Shown: positions 24,689 to 31,588 of the stretch, piece after piece
Numbering within the stretch: the stretch's first letter is position 1
Layout: every line of letters starts with the position of its first letter
Assembly (NCBI GenBank): GCA_007123985.1
Contig: SLGA01000130.1
Coordinates: 1-31,588, forward strand
Length of the DNA stretch: 31,588 bases
Source of the DNA: Balneolaceae bacterium
Lineage (GTDB): Bacteria > Bacteroidota > Rhodothermia > Balneolales > Balneolaceae
Reading direction: 5' to 3'
The notes under the pieces: generated by a model
What the model saw: the letters and a program-made list of their open reading frames with translations, nothing else
Databases searched by the model: none
What the model was told of the DNA's origin: nothing
Program-made: the position numbers and the translations under genes

Positions 24689-24883
24689 TTACATATTCCT
24701 CATGCCCGGTCCAACACTGAATACCATAAAAGCCATCCATATTACAAAGAGTACAAATATCAGTAAAAGCAGTATCAGTATGATTTGGTTGATGGTTCCT
24801 GCGTTTGTTAGTACGGTCTTACGCTTTCGGTAAACCAGAATTGCCAGCACAAAGAGTAACAGTATCAATGGAGCAATAGCCAT
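24689..24883 (-). CDS. Small hypothetical two-helix membrane protein
   Basis: This is a 64-residue, very hydrophobic protein with two predicted helices, about residues 3-18 (IAPLILLLFVLAILVY) and 34-56 (ILILLLLIFVLFVIWMAFMVF). They are separated by a basic loop (RKRKTVLTNAG), so the loop probably faces the cytoplasm. I do not recognise a family. The start ATG (24881-24883) lies 51 bases after the metZ-like stop on the same strand, and the amidohydrolase follows 116 bases later. The position and clean helix-loop-helix pattern favour a real gene, but hydrophobic short frames can arise by chance. Confidence 0.6.
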   Translation of the reverse strand: MAIAPLILLLFVLAILVYRKRKTVLTNAGTINQIILILLLLIFVLFVIWMAFMVFSVGPGMRNM

Positions 24884-24934
24884 GTTAACTCAGTTGGTGA
24901 GGGGTGAAATCATCAACAATATAATAAAGAAGGA

Positions 24935-26104
24935 TTAACTCAATGCCTGCTCAACATCCGCAATAATATCTTCATGGTGCTCGAGGCCAACCGCAATTCG
25001 TATTAAGCCGGGAGTTATACCCACAGAGTTTCGCTCTTCTTCGCTCAGTTTGGAATGGGTTGTTGTGGCCGGATGTGTTACAATGGTTCGTGTATCGCCG
25101 AGGTTAGCGGAACGAGACAGCAACCTGATGTTATCAATAAACTTTGTAGCCTGGTCTATGCCTCCCTTTATCTCAAAGCAGACTACACCACCACCGCGTT
25201 TCATCTGCTTTTTTGCGAGCTCAAACTGAGGGTGATCTCTGTGGAAAGGATACTTTACAAACTGAACGGAAGGATGATTACCCAGAAATTTTGCCAGTTC
25301 TTCAGCATTATCGCAGTGGCGTTCCATCCGAACGGCAAGTGTTTCAATGCTTTTACTGAACAGCCATGCATTAAAAGGTGAAAGCGCCGGACCGGTATGT
25401 CTTGCGAAAAACCGGATTTTCTCCATATGCTTCTCGCTTCCCACAATCACACCACCAATAGCGCGCCCTTGCCCGTCGATAAACTTTGTGGCGGAGTGCT
25501 GAACCAGATCAGCTCCAAAATCTATCGGGCGCTGCAGATAAGGGGTGGCAAAGCAATTATCAACAACCAGGATAAGGTTATGATCTTTTGCAAAATTACC
25601 GGCCCATTCAAGGTCAATCAAATCGAGCCCTGGATTTGATGGGGTTTCGAGAAAAAGCATCCGGGTATTTGGCTGAATGAGAGATTCCCAGCCATCTGTC
25701 TTGATTGTATCAGCGTATGTAGATGTGATTCCCCACCTGGGTAAAATTTGGGTTAGAATCTGGTGTGAAGAGCCAAATAGTGAGCGTGAAGCAATAATAT
25801 GATCCCCCTGATTGAGTAATCCGGCCAGGCACCCGAAAACACCTGCCATTCCTGAAGCTGTTGCCACCCCGCTTTCGGCACCTTCCATCGAGCAAATTTT
25901 CGCAATGAATTCGTCTGTATTGGGATTGGAGTAGCGGCTGTACACATTCCCCTCAATTTCGTTTGCAAACATGGCGCGTGCATGTTCTGCCGATTCGAAC
26001 GTAAAACTGGATGTCATATATAGAGGTGCGGAGTGCTCACGCTCAGAGGTAGTGGGTGTTTGCATGCGAATTGCATCCGTTTCGAAATGGTGTTTCTTGG
26101 GCAT
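24935..26104 (-). CDS. metZ: Cys/Met-metabolism PLP enzyme, probable O-succinylhomoserine sulfhydrylase
   Basis: This is a 389-residue PLP enzyme of the cystathionine gamma-synthase family. PLP-binding features are the SGMAGVFGCLAGLL segment, DNCFATPYLQRP, and the Schiff-base lysine in HSATKFIDGQG (Lys207). The stretches GRAIGGVIVG, HTGPALSPFNAWLFSKSIETL and THPATTTHSKLSEEER followed by GLIRIAVGLEH are closest in my recall to MetZ, which makes homocysteine directly from O-succinylhomoserine and sulfide. Cystathionine gamma-synthase (MetB) or an O-acetylhomoserine enzyme is not excluded. It lies 57 bases after the OsmC-like gene on the same strand. I saw no SAM riboswitch upstream. Confidence 0.88.
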   Translation of the reverse strand: MPKKHHFETDAIRMQTPTTSEREHSAPLYMTSSFTFESAEHARAMFANEIEGNVYSRYSNPNTDEFIAKICSMEGAESGVATASGMAGVFGCLAGLLNQGDHIIASRSLFGSSHQILTQILPRWGITSTYADTIKTDGWESLIQPNTRMLFLETPSNPGLDLIDLEWAGNFAKDHNLILVVDNCFATPYLQRPIDFGADLVQHSATKFIDGQGRAIGGVIVGSEKHMEKIRFFARHTGPALSPFNAWLFSKSIETLAVRMERHCDNAEELAKFLGNHPSVQFVKYPFHRDHPQFELAKKQMKRGGGVVCFEIKGGIDQATKFIDNIRLLSRSANLGDTRTIVTHPATTTHSKLSEEERNSVGITPGLIRIAVGLEHHEDIIADVEQALS

Positions 26105-26161
26105 GGTATTCGTACAGTTTTACGGGGCGTTTATAAACTTTGATTATATAATGGCTGATTA

Positions 26162-26581
26162 TTATTCCGATAGCAGTTCGAAACTGCTGCTTATTTTCGC
26201 GGTTTTCTCGAGTGTTTTGGAGACCGAGCAATATTTGGTTAATGATAGATCGATGGCGCGGGCCACTTTGTTTTCATCCAGATCGCCGGTGAGAATAAAA
26301 TGAATGTGGATAGACCTGAACTCAGAATAGCTGCCCACGGAAACCCTCTCGCCGGTTACTTCAATTGTAAGCTGATCCGGGTTTTGCCGCTGTTTTTTGA
26401 GAATGCCCACCACGTCGATAGCTGAACAGCCACCCGCCGCGGCAAGGAGCATCTGCATAGGACGGAAGCCGCCATTGATGCCGCCAATTTCTCCGGTACC
26501 GTCCATTTGCAGGGTAATGCCATCCTCGTTTTTGGCCTCCATGTGTACGGCATCATTCAGTCGATTTATGCTAATTTTCAT
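26162..26581 (-). CDS. OsmC/Ohr-family protein
   Basis: This is a 139-residue protein of the OsmC/YhfA type, small thiol peroxidases or related proteins that reduce organic hydroperoxides. The two redox cysteines are present: Cys52 in LLAAAGGCSAIDVV and Cys118 in SLTKYCSVSKTL. The N-terminal part (DAVHMEAKNEDGITLQMDG and GGFRPMQMLL) fits the YhfA-like branch. It starts a minus-strand group and is followed 57 bases later by the metZ-like gene. Pairing with sulfur amino acid synthesis would suit a thiol-linked stress role, but that link is inference. Confidence 0.9.
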   Translation of the reverse strand: MKISINRLNDAVHMEAKNEDGITLQMDGTGEIGGINGGFRPMQMLLAAAGGCSAIDVVGILKKQRQNPDQLTIEVTGERVSVGSYSEFRSIHIHFILTGDLDENKVARAIDLSLTKYCSVSKTLEKTAKISSSFELLSE

Positions 26582-26849
26582 CGTATAGATTAGTTGAAAT
26601 TCAATTGAGAGTGTTTTTGAAAGTTAAGATAGGGAAATACCTGAACTATCACAGAGATGAGCATTGTAACAAGAAATGTAAAAATTAAAAAAAAGAGGTG
26701 TTTTCCGGTGAATCCAATCAATGGGGGAATATATTTGGAAGGTATATTATTTCATATTTAGCTACTTTTAATAGATAGAAAGATCCATCTTGGATAACAA
26801 AGGTAACTGCCATGTAAACTTATTGTCAGAATAGTACGCTGAGGGAAAA
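26582..26849. other. Divergent intergenic region (OsmC-like / PAS kinase), no gene seen
   Basis: These 268 bases separate divergent genes and should hold both promoters. They are AT-rich. Visible small symmetries are TTGAA-a-TTCAA (about 26594-26604) and ATCCA-tct-TGGAT (about 26785-26797). I see no riboswitch, tRNA or convincing promoter box and no coding frame of note. Confidence 0.4.
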
Positions 26850-28019
26850 ATGGCAACAAATCAGACGAATATTAGCTTACGAGATAGAGTAAATTACCTT
26901 CTGCAAGAAAGTGGTGACCTGTTCAGCCAGCTCATAAAGAACTCTTTTGATATGATAATACTTATGGATGCTGAAGGAATTCAGCATTACGTGAGTGATT
27001 CTTGTATTGATATATTAGGATTTAATCCTGAGGAGTTAATTGGTATTGATGTGATTGAAGCGATGATTCATCCTGAAGACAAACAGAAGACAATCAGGGG
27101 GTTTAAAAACATCGTAAATAACAGGGAACATGGAGGCACACAATACAGACATCGCCATAAAAATGGTGATTGGGTGTTTCTCGAGGCATTCGGTAATAAC
27201 CAATTGGAAAATCCGGCAATTGGCGCAGTAGTTCTTAATGTGCGTGATATTACAGAGAGAAAAAAAGCGGAAGAGGCATTGATCGAAAGTCAGGCCCGTT
27301 TGAATGATCTGAATGCTACAAAAGACAAATTCTTTTCCATTATCGGGCACGATCTGAAAAATCCATTCGCAGGTATCATTGGTCTGAGCGAACTGCTTCT
27401 CTATGAAACAGAGAACAAGAATTATGAAAACGTTAGAGAGTATGCTGAAATGATTCATCACTCTTCCAATAAAGCGATGGAGTTACTTACAAATCTGCTG
27501 TTGTGGGCAAAAACACAGAGAGGGCGATACGATTACAAACCTGAATATTTTAACCTCAAGGAGGCAATCAGTGAAGAGGCTGATCTGCTTCGTGATGCTG
27601 CAAATTTAAAATCAATTTCAATCGAAATTGAACAATCTGCTGACTTGTCACTTTTTGCCGATAAAGCGATGATTCAGCTTGTAATCAGAAATCTCATTTC
27701 AAACGGGATAAAATTCTCACATTCCGGAGAAACTGTACATATTTCGGCAGAGAAAAACAGGGATGAAATTATTGTTCACGTGGCGGATAACGGGGTGGGT
27801 ATTGATCCTGGAAAAATAGAAATGTTGTTCAAAATTGAGAGCCGCTACTCAACCATAGGCACAAACAAAGAGATGGGTTCAGGGCTTGGTTTACTGCTTT
27901 GTAAAGAGTTTATTGAGCTTCATAACGGTAAGATCTGGGCTGAGAGCGAGCCCGGGAAAGGAAGTGTTTTTTCGTTCTCCATCCCGGTAGTGGAGGCCGT
28001 AATTATTGATGATGTGTGA
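26850..28019 (+). CDS. PAS-domain sensor histidine kinase (no membrane segment)
   Basis: This is a 389-residue signal-transduction kinase, apparently soluble. A PAS/PAC domain covers about residues 20-145 (SFDMIILMDAEGIQHYVSD, then AVVLNVRDITERKKAEEAL). HisKA follows with the phospho-acceptor His167 in FFSIIGHDLKNPFAG. The HATPase domain shows the N box IRNLISNGIKFSHSG, the G1 box VADNGVGIDPGK, and GSGLGLLLCKEFIELHNGKI. All catalytic motifs look intact. No response regulator gene is adjacent, so it is an orphan kinase. What its PAS domain senses cannot be read from the sequence. Confidence 0.94.
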   Translation: MATNQTNISLRDRVNYLLQESGDLFSQLIKNSFDMIILMDAEGIQHYVSDSCIDILGFNPEELIGIDVIEAMIHPEDKQKTIRGFKNIVNNREHGGTQYRHRHKNGDWVFLEAFGNNQLENPAIGAVVLNVRDITERKKAEEALIESQARLNDLNATKDKFFSIIGHDLKNPFAGIIGLSELLLYETENKNYENVREYAEMIHHSSNKAMELLTNLLLWAKTQRGRYDYKPEYFNLKEAISEEADLLRDAANLKSISIEIEQSADLSLFADKAMIQLVIRNLISNGIKFSHSGETVHISAEKNRDEIIVHVADNGVGIDPGKIEMLFKIESRYSTIGTNKEMGSGLGLLLCKEFIELHNGKIWAESEPGKGSVFSFSIPVVEAVIIDDV

Positions 28020-28144
28020 AGATATTCAGTAAACCTTTCCATTATGAAAAGATGAAAATGGATAGCCTCAAAATATGCAGAAATTTTCAACGACTTTGAT
28101 AATCCCCGAAACAGCTTTTCTGGCGAAACATTAAAAAGATAGCC

Positions 28145-28172
28145 CAACTGCCATTTTGCAGTTGAGCATTTT
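28145..28172. terminator. Bidirectional hairpin between convergent kinase and lipoprotein genes
   Basis: A perfect 7-bp stem (CAACTGC 28145-28151, GCAGTTG 28158-28164) with a 6-nt loop is followed by AGCATTTT on the plus strand. On the minus strand a GGCTATCTTTTT tract follows it. It lies 37 bases beyond the lipoprotein stop and 125 beyond the kinase stop, so it best serves the lipoprotein gene but may end both. Confidence 0.55.
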
Positions 28173-28201
28173 AATTAGCCTTTCAATTCAGTATATCAAT
28201 T

Positions 28202-28843
28202 TTAATTCTGTCGCATTTTTTCGCGGGCGTCTTCTATGGCAGACTGCAGATTCTGCAACTCACTCTTAAGAGTACTTCCGTTGTCTACCACTCTGTTCGA
28301 AGTTCTTGAAATTGCAGTCATTCCATCGCTGGTTAAATCGTTCGATAAAAAACGTTCAATTTCAGTTACGTCAGATACATAGGTACGAAACGCTTCTTTA
28401 ACGCCTACGTTATTCTGGGCAATCTTATTATAGGTATCGCCAAGTTCTTCCCGCCGTTCATCGCTTCTTCTCTGGATGTCAGGGTTATCATATTTTTGGT
28501 TATTCTTATCCCAGGTTTCAAAATATGTTTTTCCGCTGGATTCCATTTGTTCAGCATGTTTATTGAAATCTTTTTCCATTTTTTCAATCTTGGAAGTATT
28601 CTCTGAAAATAGATCGAAAGCTCGTTTTCGATCTGCCTGCCCATGCTTTGTTAGCTCTTCAAGGGAGGCATTGATAGCATCAATTTGTACCACAATTAAT
28701 TTGATATCATTGTCTACATCTTGCATAGAAGATTGAACATTTTCAGACCGTTGCATACCGGTTGTTGAGCAGGCTGCAATTGAAAAAAGGAATGGCAGAA
28801 AAAGCAGCAGATAGATGTTGCCGGATTTTATTAAGTTTTTCAT
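28202..28843 (-). CDS. Coiled-coil lipoprotein resembling DUF2959
   Basis: This is a 213-residue envelope lipoprotein. I chose the second ATG (28841-28843) over one eight codons upstream, because it gives a standard signal: residues 1-24 with core IYLLLFLPFLFSIAA and lipobox IAAC (Cys25). The mature part is all-helical, charged and likely coiled-coil. Segments YFETWDKNNQKYDNPDIQRR and YNKIAQNNVGVKEAFRTYV match the pattern of the DUF2959 family as I recall it. Function is unknown. It converges with the PAS kinase gene and has its own upstream region of 150-170 bases next to the AraC-type gene. Confidence 0.78.
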   Translation of the reverse strand: MKNLIKSGNIYLLLFLPFLFSIAACSTTGMQRSENVQSSMQDVDNDIKLIVVQIDAINASLEELTKHGQADRKRAFDLFSENTSKIEKMEKDFNKHAEQMESSGKTYFETWDKNNQKYDNPDIQRRSDERREELGDTYNKIAQNNVGVKEAFRTYVSDVTEIERFLSNDLTSDGMTAISRTSNRVVDNGSTLKSELQNLQSAIEDAREKMRQN

Positions 28844-29017
28844 GATCGTTTGTATTGATTCCCACATCTTGCGGGATAGTTATGAAATGATTTTCACAAT
28901 TAAATATCACCATAACCATAGCAATTTGTATTACATGAAGAGGCTCATTGATTATATAGATTACTGATATGCATGGATATCTGAAGACAGATGAGCCGTA
29001 GAATTACTATCGTATTT

Positions 29018-29635
29018 TTAAGCGGTTTTTAGAAGTTCAATTCGCTCTTTTCTTAAACGCTTAAAATAGGAGGGGGTAAGACCGGTTACCTTTTTGAACT
29101 GGGCTGCCAGGTAGTGCTTATTTTTGTAATTAAGCAGTTTGGCTATTTCCTGAAGGGGCATATCTTCATAGAGCATTAGTTCTTTGGCTCGTTCTATTTT
29201 ATTGTGGATGATAAATTGTAAAACAGAGACCCCCATCACATCTGAGAAAATTTTTAAAATAGACTCCTGCTCAGAGCCCGTGAATTCACTGATAAGATCT
29301 GAAAAATTTGCTTTTGGCAGCGCATCCGTATAGTGAATAATATCAATAATGGTATTAATGATTTTATCAATCAGCAGGCTGTTTTCATCATCAAGTAAAA
29401 TCAGCCCATATTTTTCGAGGCTCATTTTTAATTCATAAATCTGCTCATCTGTGATATCCTCGAAACACTCAATAGCACCATGAACAGAAATGATACACTT
29501 TACTCCATGCTCGTTCAAAACCGAGTTAAGGATCATTTTATCACGCAAGCAAACCATATACTTAACGTAGAATTTTTTTAGACAGGTATTCACAGTCATG
29601 CTATAATTACTGGAATCCAGCCTCAAACCAGGCAT
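29018..29635 (-). CDS. AraC-type regulator with a degenerate N-terminal cysteine motif
   Basis: This is a 205-residue transcription regulator. The C-terminal AraC helix-turn-helix (about residues 130-200) has ERAKELMLYEDMPLQEIAKL, the second helix region YLAAQFKKVTGLTPSYFKRL, and no sugar-binding cupin. The N-terminal half resembles a small group of FCB-lineage AraC proteins that begin with a metal-domain-like MVCxRC motif. Here the motif reads MVCLRD (Cys29, Asp32), so the second cysteine is lost. A later ATG (29597-29599) would also give a plausible N-terminus close to this motif. It is read away from the desaturase across a 765-bp gap. Its target genes are unknown. Confidence 0.82.
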   Translation of the reverse strand: MPGLRLDSSNYSMTVNTCLKKFYVKYMVCLRDKMILNSVLNEHGVKCIISVHGAIECFEDITDEQIYELKMSLEKYGLILLDDENSLLIDKIINTIIDIIHYTDALPKANFSDLISEFTGSEQESILKIFSDVMGVSVLQFIIHNKIERAKELMLYEDMPLQEIAKLLNYKNKHYLAAQFKKVTGLTPSYFKRLRKERIELLKTA

Positions 29636-30400
29636 CGTTGCCTCTTCAAATAATAGTGAGAATGCATATTTTCAAATTAACGGGTTCTCCGGTTTTAGGA
29701 TAAATAGGATGGCAGCCTGTCAAGTTCTGCTACCCTTTTGCTCTCCATGAAAAAAGTTTTACTTGTACCAAAAAGACATTTCATACCAATTTAACTTTCA
29801 AAAATTTGTCCGGCTGTAGATAAATTTATTCTAATGAGATCTATCATCAAACTACCTTATAACCACTTTTATTCACAACCGAATTCGGTACATAATCTTT
29901 AATCTCAATATAAATTAACAATTTCAATTTATTGAGCTCAAGCGATGTCATTAACATAGTTGCCATTGTTTTCATTTAATTTAGCATAAAGATATTTAAT
30001 GCTGAATTAAAAACAGGTGTAAGTAATTCACACAAGATTATAAATCTAAGATTCAAAAGCCTTACAAATTAGATTGCAGAATCTTACACAATTTACAGGT
30101 GCTGCAAGGTTTTTGAAGGATCACTCCTGCCGTACACCAAATGTGTTAAAAATCTTTGGGTATATTGATAATATGTTATCGATATATAACTTATTCTAAG
30201 ATCTCAACTTTACACGGAGTACATCAGGACGTTTTTTTTATATCATATTTAGCCAAATTTGTCAGATTTGAAACTAATTAATTGAGCTGATCTATCCATA
30301 AAAGATGGAATATGTGTAATAACAACCAAAAATATATGTAACCAGCATCTGCTGTTATGTAGCTATTTTTTAAATATTGAAGTAAAGAAAATCGGTGAAT
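29636..30400. other. Long AT-rich gap between divergent AraC-type and desaturase genes
   Basis: I see no supported gene in these 765 bases. They are clearly richer in A+T than the flanking genes. Notable signals are a perfect 12-bp palindrome ACCGAATTCGGT (29878-29889) and an 8-bp inverted repeat TAAGATTC/GAATCTTA (30047-30054, 30079-30086). A 22-codon frame at 29834 has no support. The region probably carries the promoters for both genes, and possibly an unrecognised small RNA or a decayed gene. Confidence 0.5.
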
Positions 30401-31510
30401 ATGGCTACAGTAGAAAAGGTTACGTTTAATAATCGTACAAGTCGGGAGTTCAGTAAAACAGTAAAGCAAAGGGTTGATCTGTATTTTGAAGAGAACGGAC
30501 TCTCGAGACATGCAAACCGGCAGATGGTTCTCAAGACCGTTATAATGCTGACTCTATTCCTGGGTTCATATGCATTAATCATCTCAGGCCGGTTTTCTTT
30601 GGGTGCAATGTGGTTTCTCACTTTTGTAATGGGTGTTGCAGCGGCAGGTATCGGTTTTTCCATTGCGCATGATGCTCTCCATGGTGCCTACTCCTCAAAC
30701 AATACTGTAAACCGAACACTGGGATTTACCTTCGACTTGCTCGGTGCAAATGGGTATATCTGGAAAATTACCCACAACATTATTCATCACACCTATACCA
30801 ATATACACGGGCACGATGAAGACCTGGAAGTTGCAGGGTTTATCCGATTATCTCCCCATTCCGAATTTAAAATGATTCATCGGGTTCAGCATATTCTTGC
30901 ATTTTTTGCCTACAGCCTGGCTATGGTTTTCTGGGTTTTTTTGAAAGACTATAAAAATTTTCTGAAACCAAACATTGGTCCCTATAACAATAAAAACCAT
31001 CCACGAAGTGAGTGGATTATCCTATTTGTAACCAAGGCAGCGTTTTACACCTATATGCTGGTTTTGCCCATGCTGCTGCTCGATATCACATGGGTTCATC
31101 TATTGATAGGATTTTTGACGCTGCAACTGACTACAGGCGTGATTGTTGGAATCATTTTTCAGCTTGCCCATGTGGTTGAAGAGACTGAACACCCGCTGCC
31201 AGATGAGAAGAATATGATCGACGAGCACTGGATGATTCACGAAATGGTTACTACCAACAACTTTGCCCGTGATAATAAAGCGCTATGCTGGTTTGTGGGC
31301 GGATTAAACTTTCAGATAGAACACCATTTGTTTCCGAAAACATGCAGTATTCATTATCCGGCCATCAGCCCCATTGTAGAAGAGACGGCCCGGGAGTTTG
31401 GCATCCCATACAATCACCACAACACATTTTTTGAAGCAGTAGCCTCTCACTATCGAACACTCAAGAAGTTTGGTAATCCGGATTTCACCTACTCCAAAGC
31501 CGGTCTTTAA
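30401..31510 (+). CDS. Fatty-acid desaturase (membrane, three-histidine-box type)
   Basis: This is a 369-residue membrane di-iron enzyme that introduces double bonds into acyl chains. I chose the ATG at 30401 over a GTG two codons upstream. The three histidine boxes are complete: HDALH (90-94), HNIIHH (125-130) and QIEHH (305-309). Hydrophobic stretches lie at about 43-85, 165-185 and 205-255. The QIEHH form of box three is typical of front-end and related acyl-lipid desaturases; no cytochrome b5 domain is fused. The electron donor is not in the window. A long 5' region may carry temperature-linked control, as for many desaturases, but no motif shows this. Confidence 0.93.
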   Translation: MATVEKVTFNNRTSREFSKTVKQRVDLYFEENGLSRHANRQMVLKTVIMLTLFLGSYALIISGRFSLGAMWFLTFVMGVAAAGIGFSIAHDALHGAYSSNNTVNRTLGFTFDLLGANGYIWKITHNIIHHTYTNIHGHDEDLEVAGFIRLSPHSEFKMIHRVQHILAFFAYSLAMVFWVFLKDYKNFLKPNIGPYNNKNHPRSEWIILFVTKAAFYTYMLVLPMLLLDITWVHLLIGFLTLQLTTGVIVGIIFQLAHVVEETEHPLPDEKNMIDEHWMIHEMVTTNNFARDNKALCWFVGGLNFQIEHHLFPKTCSIHYPAISPIVEETAREFGIPYNHHNTFFEAVASHYRTLKKFGNPDFTYSKAGL

Positions 31511-31588
31511 TTCGTGTGGGTAATGTAATCGATCAGAGCTGCCGTAGCACAGTTACTGCCTCACATTGAAATTGCGATTTTTTACAGA

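Noticed and set aside
26043..26231. A 62-codon minus-strand frame between the OsmC-like and metZ-like genes
   Set aside because: It overlaps both supported genes in another frame and has no clear helix, motif or ribosome-binding site.
26582..26849. SAM riboswitch upstream of the metZ group
   Set aside because: No multi-stem junction with the conserved core could be seen.
30278..30663. Minus-strand frames over the desaturase start
   Set aside because: They overlap a desaturase with complete histidine boxes and have no family features.
31511..31588. Possible C-terminus of a minus-strand gene at the right edge
   Set aside because: An open frame ends at a TAA (31553-31555 complement), but only about 11 codons are in view and nothing is recognisable.

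Overview
The window looks like a chromosomal housekeeping segment from a Gram-negative bacterium of the Bacteroidota/Rhodothermota/Balneolota (FCB) group. This is inferred from the gene types, not from a marker search. The supporting signs are several lipoprotein signal peptides, a BatA-type membrane protein with a vWA-like domain, a very long secreted TPR protein, an AraC-type regulator of a kind known from that group, few clear Shine-Dalgarno sites, and several TTG or GTG starts. I see no phage, insertion sequence, CRISPR array, tRNA or rRNA.

Layout. Positions 3-503 hold the end of a TIGR01777-type epimerase. It faces a large lipoprotein with a beta-propeller-like C-terminus (623-3286, minus) across a nested inverted-repeat element. 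Divergent from the lipoprotein, a plus-strand run covers 3396-12451: BatA-like protein, three-helix membrane protein, HflX GTPase, CBS/ACT-like protein, TPR protein and AroA. A chaperone pair follows (Hsp20, DnaK) and ends at a strong terminator. Next come TsaD, a bifunctional Rel/SpoT enzyme, and a compact HU-RuvX-Def-Fmt cluster. A single ankyrin-repeat gene sits between two terminator-like hairpins, and GAPDH follows.

After GAPDH, a 240-bp stretch is packed with palindromes. The minus strand then carries an OsmC-like protein, a homocysteine-forming sulfhydrylase (MetZ-like), a small two-helix membrane protein and an amidohydrolase lipoprotein. The last part (26.6-31.5 kb) is looser. It holds an orphan PAS histidine kinase, a coiled-coil lipoprotein resembling DUF2959, an AraC-type regulator that lacks one expected cysteine, a 765-bp AT-rich gap, and a fatty-acid desaturase.

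How the genes work together. Most encode core functions: translation start and end processing (Fmt, Def), tRNA t6A modification (TsaD), ribosome rescue (HflX), stringent response (Rel), protein folding (Hsp20, DnaK), glycolysis (GAPDH), the shikimate pathway (AroA) and sulfur amino acid synthesis (MetZ). The strongest candidate for something undescribed is non-coding: the palindrome cluster at about 23,050-23,260. It reads as two inverted copies of a three-hairpin element. The stem sequences differ between the copies but stay self-complementary, while the loops, spacings and a flanking TTACAA motif are shared.
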